A stretch of DNA of 64,000 nucleotides, taken from the NCBI RefSeq assembly GCF_964253025.1, contig NZ_CAXUQC020000001.1:4526001-4590000 (forward strand), in the 5' to 3' direction. Position numbers and translations under genes: made by a program. Below are positions 52,000-58,189 of the stretch, one piece after another (within the stretch, counting starts at the first letter, position 1; each line of letters begins with the position of its first letter). This stretch comes from Rhizobacter sp964253025 (GTDB lineage Bacteria; Pseudomonadota; Gammaproteobacteria; Burkholderiales; Burkholderiaceae_C). The notes below the pieces were generated by a model. It was not told the origin of the DNA. It did no database searches and saw only the letters and a list, made by a program, of their open reading frames with translations.

Positions 52000-54074
52000 G
52001 GATTTGGCCTCATATGGTAAGTCCGCAGAAGATTGTAAGTCCCCCGGGCTTGTTCGAGCGTCATCGCGCGGCCGCCGATTTGCGGGTCATAAAAATAGTA
52101 TTTCCCATTCGGAAGAACTTGACCGTACAGAACGTGCCCACCGTCTGCGGTTGTGGCGTAGACGGCATAATTTCCCGTCGGTGCGTTCGGAGCACCTATT
52201 GGCATCTTGACTGCGCTCGTGCCCGTAGCTCTTTCAATATACGCGAGGGATTGCGCTTCCGAGAATTGCATTTGTCTACCGGTCGACCCGAAACGCAGTT
52301 CAATCATGTCGGCGGTAACCAAGTCTGCAGGCGCATTTCCCATCAACTTGTTAGTGATATTCGCGGAAACACAGGCCGTGCAGTTGTACCGTCCATTGCT
52401 TGGGTTTACAAGATTTGGCCGTCCTGCGGTCCCGCCGGCCCCAATCGCGAGATCAGGCGCACTATTGCCGAATCTCGAGCCCACCCAGCCCCACACGTCG
52501 GGCACTTTGGACACGATCCCGAAGGCTATCGCGCCAAATGCCGCGCCACCGGTTGTATGGAGGCCCACGGCTCCATAGTCGATCTGGTCCCATCGTCCCT
52601 CAGTATCGACAACTTGCCCAAACAGATTCTCAGTGCCGCCCACGAACGCTCCGCCACCGATCATGGCCAACGCGGTGGGCGGCAGGGACAGCCCTGCAGC
52701 GCCTATCGTGAAAGAGAAGATGTCTTTTGCTCCCTCCTTGTTAGCGGCTGCCTCATATGACTGCAGCGTGCGCTGATCACGTTCGTTCAAGTCAAAGCGG
52801 GCGATGGGCGAGGTGTTTTGACATGCAACCGCCGGGCAATCCGCAAGCTTGAGATGGAAGGTTTCGCCGTTGGCGGTGAAGCGGCCATAGCGGGGTGCTG
52901 GGGCGGTCTGAGTTTCGAGTTGCGGAGCAGAAGTTCGGGGGCGCAGGTTGATATAGGGTGAATCGGCGCCGCCGGTTTGCGCGACGAGAAATGCGGCGAC
53001 GGCGGGGTCAACGGGGCGCAGGGCCTGCCCGAGGCGCACCTGACCGTCGCCGGTCTTGCTGGGCCAGAAGGCTGCACCCTTGTCGTACACCCCGTCTTCG
53101 CCGACGGCCATGCCGGCGATGATCGACTCGCCGTAGCCGGTGTGCCCCGAGGCTCGCATGGCGTCCTCGATCTGTGCCGCGGTGAAGCGACCACCACTTG
53201 CTCATGCAAGGCGCGCGGCCAGGTCAAGCTCCTCTCGGCGGTGGAGCTGGCGGTTGTTGGTGTCGGTCGTAAAGGCGAAGCCGGCGCCCGTGGCCCCTCC
53301 CAGAACGGAGCCCAACCCCGCACTGACCAGCATGCCGCCGGCTTGGCCTGCCATGCGCGCGTAGCCGTCGTCCAGCCCGAGCGATCGAGTCGTCTGCAGC
53401 ACCGACCCCTGGAGCCGGTTCTGTATCGCGTCGAGCTGCGGGGCGGCCGCAGCCGCGCCGTCTGCGCCGGCCGCGCCTTGCCAACCGCCGCCGATCGCTC
53501 CTGCCAACGTATGCAAGGCAATGCGGCCCGCGCCGCCTTCGGCAAACAGTTCCTGCCGCTCGCGCAACGCCGGGTCTTCCAGGGTCGCGATGGCGCGCTC
53601 GGGCGACATGTTCGCCCCTTGCTCCAGCCGAACGAGTTCGTCGTGCAGCGCCGGGTCGGTGAGGGTGCCGGCTTCGCGTTCGCGCCACAGGGCGAGGTAC
53701 TGGCGGGCTTGCAGGGACTGCTCGGCGGCTGATCTCACCAAATGGTCCGACAGGCGGGCCACGGCCTGGGGAGCCTTCTGGCTGAAGGTCTGGGTGATCT
53801 GCACCTGCGCGGCCATCTCGCGGCGGGTGCGCTCGGCGTTGAAGGTGGGACGCAGGATGCCGGCGGTGTCGGTGGCGGTGGACACGCCAACGCCGCTGCG
53901 GGTCACGCTCTCCAGGTGCTCGCCGTCCGCGCCGAAGCCGACGCCGGCGGTTTGCCTGCTGCCTTGCCCGGAGGAGTTGTTGCCCGGTCTGCCAGGAACT
54001 AGATGCCTTTTCGAGTCCCCATTGCGGACCTGCGCGCTTGTGGCGAAGGCCTCGGCGTTGAATTCGCCGAAGTT
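51996..54074 (-). pseudogene. Orphan CdiA-type module C: pretoxin plus papain-fold toxin, broken by in-frame TGA
   Basis: One frame is open on both sides of a TGA at 53202-53204: upstream it reads the pretoxin (as in D) to ...DLAARLA, downstream ASGGRFTAAQIEDAMRASG and on to 51996. A CGA-to-TGA change at an Arg codon would explain it. No start codon fits the 5' end (TAG at 54075-54077). The tip after RFGN (52464-52472) has NCTAC, GGHVLYG and YFYDPQIG: Cys, His and Asp of a papain-fold (Tox-PL/glutaminase-like) toxin. Pretoxin residues after 53503 diverge from copies A, B and D. Confidence 0.75.
53503..53960 (-). repeat. Pretoxin repeat, copy C (short)
   Basis: About 450 bases closely match copies A, B and D (the stretch coding for AAEQSLQARQYLALWRERE and the flanking helices). 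Below 53503 the segment is a diverged relative with its own linker, and above 53960 only weak similarity persists (FGEFNAEAFATSAQ). Confidence 0.75.
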
Positions 54075-54090
54075 CTAGACGAACTGACAG

Positions 54091-54660
54091 TCAGACAGTT
54101 GGCGGAGAGGCGCCACCTACGATGTTCCGCGAAGCGAGGTCCACTTCGAAGGGCAGATCTCTGCCAGTAGTAGCGTCCCAGCCTTCGCCAAGGATCACGC
54201 CATCAACTTCTCGCAAGTTCTTCAGACCATCCCATGAAAGGGCGCCGGTAATCCAATGTCTTCCGTCAGCATATAGCACTAAGATGCGCGAGTAATCGAA
54301 GAGCGCAAGAGCCTTTGCCGATATGGAGGGGCAAAGACCCATGACGGGCCTGATGGGTAATTCGGCCCACTCTTCTGGATTAACTGGGGATATTTGATAC
54401 GCGACCCCTCCGGCGACAATTACGGCATGCACCCCGTCAGGATGATCGCAGCAAACGCTCGTAGACCTCGGCGATTCACGTCCAGAGAGAAAATGTCCAA
54501 CCCACGGATCGCGCAGCGCGGAATCAATTCTGATGCTGACTCCGGCTACCCAACGGTCGCTTAGAGCGCCCGGATAAGCATAGCATTCCAGAGACTCATC
54601 TAATTCGTTGTAAGGCCGAATTGCATACGGATGCTCGGCAAAAAACATCTCGATTTTCAT
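54091..54660 (-). CDS. Immunity protein B
   Basis: This 189-residue protein starts MKIEMFFAEHPYAIRPYNEL. Its ATG overlaps the toxin B stop (ATGA). The composition is mixed alpha/beta (AVIVAGGVAYQISPVNPEEW, then LVLYADGRHWITGALSWDGL). The sequence suggests the SMI1/SUKH-like or WD40-like class loosely, but I cannot assign it. It ends 14 bases before the start of module C's open frame. Confidence 0.65.
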   Translation of the reverse strand: MKIEMFFAEHPYAIRPYNELDESLECYAYPGALSDRWVAGVSIRIDSALRDPWVGHFLSGRESPRSTSVCCDHPDGVHAVIVAGGVAYQISPVNPEEWAELPIRPVMGLCPSISAKALALFDYSRILVLYADGRHWITGALSWDGLKNLREVDGVILGEGWDATTGRDLPFEVDLASRNIVGGASPPTV

Positions 54661-56870
54661 CGCGAAACTTTCGGACGGAAGAATCTATGCGTGATTGTCT
54701 CAGTACGCCCGGAAGGCGACGGTCGAACCCCAATTTCGTAAGTCCCCTCGAAAACACGCGGCTCAGTGTATCCAACGATCTCTCGAACGGGCTGACCTTC
54801 GCCAACTCTCACGTGGGCTCGGCCGAAAACCGGTTCGCCAGGACGAACTATGGTTCCCTCCTTCGAGTACAAAACGTATGTCTCGCTAATTTTCGTTCGA
54901 GTGCCGTTGTAGATTTCCGTATTCAACGATTCGGGAAAATTATGGAACGGACCGGGATCCTCAACTCTTCGCATCAGTTCGCGCGCCGAATAGATGCGGT
55001 TCGGTTCGGCGTTTAGGGTGCCCGCGCCGGCATTGCCAAACTGGCGCCCACCCGACTGGGAAGAGCCCGCTCCAGACGCACTGCCGCTCCCCGCTATTGT
55101 CGGTCCGCCATCGTCCGCCAGAAGCCTGCCGCGGGAGGAGGGTGCAACCCCCTGGGATCCCACCAGTGTCCCCTGGCCTGCGGTTCTGCCCATCGCCGAG
55201 GCGCCCTGCGCTGCCGGTGCAGCCAGTCCCAGCAAGCCGTACCCCAAGGCTGCTGCCTCGTCGCTCAATCCGGCCGATCGAAGCAACTGTTCGCCGTAGG
55301 GCACGCTGCCCTGGCCGGTCCATGCTTGGGTCAGTCCGGACTGAGCGTAGTCGAGGCTCACCGTCCCGCCGATCAAGCCCGCTGCGCAGCCCCAGCCGGT
55401 CACGCAGACGCTTCCGCTTGCCAGCGTGCCCAAGCCTCCGAGCACGAACTGGCCGGCTCCAACCGAACGGGTCCCGAGCTTGGCCTTCGTCGAGGGGTCG
55501 ATGAGGTACTCGTCGACCCACCAGTACTGAAACAGCCGCTCGATCACCCGGCCCTTTCGCCCGTACTGCTGGTTCAGCAGGCTCTGTTCAGACGCCATGC
55601 TGGCGCCGACCGCCTGCAGCTTCGAGAGGAAGTCGTAATGGGGGTCGTCCGTCGGCACGCCGTCGGCACACCGCGTCATGGCGCATGCGGCAGCGAGAAG
55701 GCGCAGCTCCTTCTCTTTGTCACCTTGGGCGAGCTCCCTGACCCGCTGGACTTCGGACGAGTGCAATTGGCGGTTGTTCGTGTCGACGGCGAAGCCCCAC
55801 CCGGCGCCCGCCGCGCCACCGGCGACGGCGCCGAGGCTGGCCGACGTCACCTGACCGAACGCCTGCCCGAACATGGTGGCGTATCCGCCGTCGATCCCGA
55901 GGTCGCTTGTGACGCTGCGAGCCGCGGCGACGACGTTGCGCTGCCATTCGTCGATCTGAGGCGCCGCTGCGGCCACGCCGCCTGCGCCCAGTGCACCGCC
56001 AAGGCCGCCGCCGAGCGCACCGGTCAACGTGTGCAACGCAATGCGGCCCGCGCCACCCTCGGCAAACAGTTCCTGCCGCTCGCGCAGCGCCGGGTCTTCC
56101 AGGGTCGCGATGGCGCGCTCGGGCGACATGTTCGCCCCTTGCTCCAGCCGAACGAGTTCGTCGTGCAGCGCCGGGTCGGTGAGGGTGCCGGCTTCGCGTT
56201 CGCGCCACAGGGCGAGGTACTGGCGGGCTTGCAGGGACTGCTCGGCGGCCGATTTCACCAAATGGTCCGACAGGCGGGCCACGGCCTGGGGAGCCTTCTG
56301 GCTGAAGGTCTGGGTGATCTGCACCTGCGCGGCCATCTCGCGGCGGGCGCGCTCGGCGTTGAAGGTGGGACGCAGGATGCCGGCGGTGTCGGTGGCGGTG
56401 GACACGCCGACGCCGCTGCGGGTCACGCTCTCCAGGTGCTCGCCGTCCGCGCCGAAGCCGACACCGGCGGTGGGCCTGCCGCCTTGCTCAGGCGCGCCGC
56501 TGCTTGGTGCCGCAGAGGTTGCCGCGCCGTTGGCAGGGTTTCGCCGGGAGGTCTCGCTGCTGACCTGCGCGCTCATGGCGAAGGCGTCGGCATTGAACTC
56601 GGCGACGTTGACGACATCCCGCTGCGTCAGCCCGCCCCGACTTTCGAACCGGGTCAGGCCCTGCTCGAGCGCCGTCGGGCTGGCGGCGATCACGCCGCCC
56701 ACCAGATCGGTGCTCCCGCCCACGCGGATGTCGTAGCCGCCGTCGCCCGCGAAGAAGCCGCTCTGCTCGGCCACGTAGCGCTGGTTGGCCTGGATCTTCG
56801 TGCTGCCGAAGTGAAAGCCGGCGGCGGAGACGAAGGTGCCGTAGCAGATGGGCGGCACGCAGAGGCTCAC
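54657..56870 (-). CDS. Orphan CdiA-type module B: FHA end, pretoxin and unassigned toxin tip
   Basis: This is a 737-residue frame; GTG 56870 is inside homology with module A, and the homology continues upstream to about 56983 but is frameshifted there. Residues 1-610 match module A (SLCVPPICYGTFVSAAGFHF, VDTNNRQLH). The tip, residues about 611-737, starts FGNAGAGTLNAEPNRIY. It has the compact pattern HNFPESLNTEIYNGTRT, YVLYSKEGTIVRPGEPVFG, EIGVRPSPSGRTETITHRFF, which looks like a small RNase/nuclease-type CT but without an assigned fold. ATGA overlap with its immunity gene. No signal peptide. Confidence 0.7.
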   Translation of the reverse strand: MSLCVPPICYGTFVSAAGFHFGSTKIQANQRYVAEQSGFFAGDGGYDIRVGGSTDLVGGVIAASPTALEQGLTRFESRGGLTQRDVVNVAEFNADAFAMSAQVSSETSRRNPANGAATSAAPSSGAPEQGGRPTAGVGFGADGEHLESVTRSGVGVSTATDTAGILRPTFNAERARREMAAQVQITQTFSQKAPQAVARLSDHLVKSAAEQSLQARQYLALWREREAGTLTDPALHDELVRLEQGANMSPERAIATLEDPALRERQELFAEGGAGRIALHTLTGALGGGLGGALGAGGVAAAAPQIDEWQRNVVAAARSVTSDLGIDGGYATMFGQAFGQVTSASLGAVAGGAAGAGWGFAVDTNNRQLHSSEVQRVRELAQGDKEKELRLLAAACAMTRCADGVPTDDPHYDFLSKLQAVGASMASEQSLLNQQYGRKGRVIERLFQYWWVDEYLIDPSTKAKLGTRSVGAGQFVLGGLGTLASGSVCVTGWGCAAGLIGGTVSLDYAQSGLTQAWTGQGSVPYGEQLLRSAGLSDEAAALGYGLLGLAAPAAQGASAMGRTAGQGTLVGSQGVAPSSRGRLLADDGGPTIAGSGSASGAGSSQSGGRQFGNAGAGTLNAEPNRIYSARELMRRVEDPGPFHNFPESLNTEIYNGTRTKISETYVLYSKEGTIVRPGEPVFGRAHVRVGEGQPVREIVGYTEPRVFEGTYEIGVRPSPSGRTETITHRFFRPKVSR

Positions 56871-56983
56871 ATTCAGGCCGGCGCTCTCCTGCTTGCTGTC
56901 GTAGGTGCTGCGGTCCTGCAGGCATCTCGATGCTCAGGTTGCCGCGCTATCTCGCCCTCGACGCGGTGCGCCGTGCGTGAGGA
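55032..56983 (-). repeat. Pretoxin repeat, copy B
   Basis: About 1.95 kb, almost identical to copy A over FHA-end and pretoxin. A one-base insertion near 56935 shifts the frame, and similarity stops near 56983, within 40 bases of the A2 immunity relic. Confidence 0.85.
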
Positions 56984-57022
56984 AGTCCTGTGTCGATGAC
57001 GTCGGCGGAGCCGCCCGTCCTC

Positions 57023-57316
57023 TCATTCCCCTTCAAATTCTTGGATGTAGGCCTCGACCGGCTTCCCAGGCCCCAGTTGACGAGCGTCGCCGGATGCTCA
57101 ACTGACCAAGATCAGGCCATTTCCCACGAGCCGATCCTCGAACCGGCCGCTTTCCAGGTGCATGCTCGACTCGTAGAAAAAGGCCCAGCACTTAACCCTA
57201 GCGATCACATCTTCATCAAGTAGGACGTGGCTGAACCCGCTTGGTTGAGGCAATGCGTCCAAGAAACGCTGCGCCGCCTGCCGAGCTAATGCGAGGTCTA
57301 ACTGCCTGTGTGTCAT
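57023..57316 (-). pseudogene. Relic A2 immunity gene, YrhB/Imm35-like, with in-frame TGA
   Basis: The frame starts at ATG 57316, with GAGGAG six bases upstream. It reads MTHRQLDLALARQAAQRFLD, then KCWAFFYESSMHLESGRFED and GNGLILVS, meets TGA (57098-57100), and continues ASGDARQLGPGKPVEAYIQE to TGA at 57023-57025. The order W-x-FF-Y, G-N, then LG..VE.YI matches the YrhB/Imm35 immunity family. The full length with readthrough is 97 codons, the family length. As in module C, the TGA stands where an Arg would fit. Confidence 0.65.
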
Positions 57317-57846
57317 TGATCGCTCCTCAGCCACCAAAGCTTTACCCTTGGCCCTCAACGCAGGGCGAATCACGGACTGAACGTCCCAGCATTTAACCGC
57401 ACCTCGTGGGTCGACCACTACATTGAAGACGTGGCCGACTTGCCCTCGCCCTCGGTCGCCAAACAACGCCAAGCGCACCCGGGCCGAACCCTTCGAACAC
57501 CGCGTTTATCCCCCTCAATTAAGCAGGCGCGAGCAAAGCTAGTTTTCCACGCCCAGTGCGTTTGGAATATCGCTGATGGGCACTCCACGAGGGTCCAAAC
57601 TATGGAAGCGCGGTTGCCGGGCGACTAGCAATGGTTGCGTCGGTCTCAACCACCCAGTTTACGCAGTTCATTTGGCGGCCTGCGACCGGAAATCGGGATT
57701 AGTGAGAGGTGCGCTTCCCGTCTTTCCGATCGGGCCAAGTCCAGCGAGGCCGCCGGTCCATGGGAGTTGGTCCATGGTGCGTGGTTGCGGCGCTTATCGT
57801 CGAGAAATCTTGGGCTGCTGGCGCTGGCAATTCCGGTATTGCCAAA
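57317..57846 (-). pseudogene. Relic A2 toxin tip, papain-fold (Tox-PL) with several frameshifts
   Basis: Fragments in three frames align in order with papain-fold toxin tips: the junction SFGNTGIASASS (57838-57846), NCVNWVVETDATIASRPATA near 57650, LDPRGVPISDIPNALGVEN, then RGQVGHVFNVVVDPRGAVKC near 57410-57440. The NCVN and GHVFNV pieces carry the catalytic Cys and His motifs. No single frame is open, so it cannot make a toxin. It follows immunity A directly and precedes its own relic immunity gene. Confidence 0.6.
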
Positions 57847-57889
57847 TGACCCGCCACGAGCGGTCCAATAAATTCAAGTCGACTTGTGA

Positions 57890-58189
57890 CTATGTCTTGA
57901 ATATCAGCGCTTCGAAATCTTGAAGCAAGTGTGCTCCCTTTTTTTGCTCGCCTTGCACATAAGCAGTTTGAGCTTCTTCCAACAAAGAAGAAAGCTGAAG
58001 CTTTGTTTCGACACCTACTACTTCGGACTCAACAAAATTCAGCCCAGCACGAAGCTCCGAAAATGCCTTTTCCAAGGTCATTTGCTCCTCGGGCTTTAAA
58101 TAGTCCTCCTTGGGAAAACTATCAGGGGCGCGAAGCACGACATAGCCAATGAAGTCGTATAGGCCGTCTAGATTGTTTACCCATGCCAT
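57890..58189 (-). CDS. Immunity protein A
   Basis: This 99-residue protein starts MAWVNNLDGLYDFIGYVVLR and is acidic and helical (QMTLEKAFSELRAGLNFVES). AAGGA lies eight bases upstream of the ATG. It overlaps the last 68 bases of the toxin A frame in another frame. No family is recognised. Assigned as immunity from position and size. Confidence 0.65.
   Translation of the reverse strand: MAWVNNLDGLYDFIGYVVLRAPDSFPKEDYLKPEEQMTLEKAFSELRAGLNFVESEVVGVETKLQLSSLLEEAQTAYVQGEQKKGAHLLQDFEALIFKT

Noticed and set aside
53202..53204. TGA as selenocysteine in module C
   Set aside because: Arg, not Cys, fits the flanking sequence and no SECIS-like hairpin was seen after it; a nonsense change is simpler.
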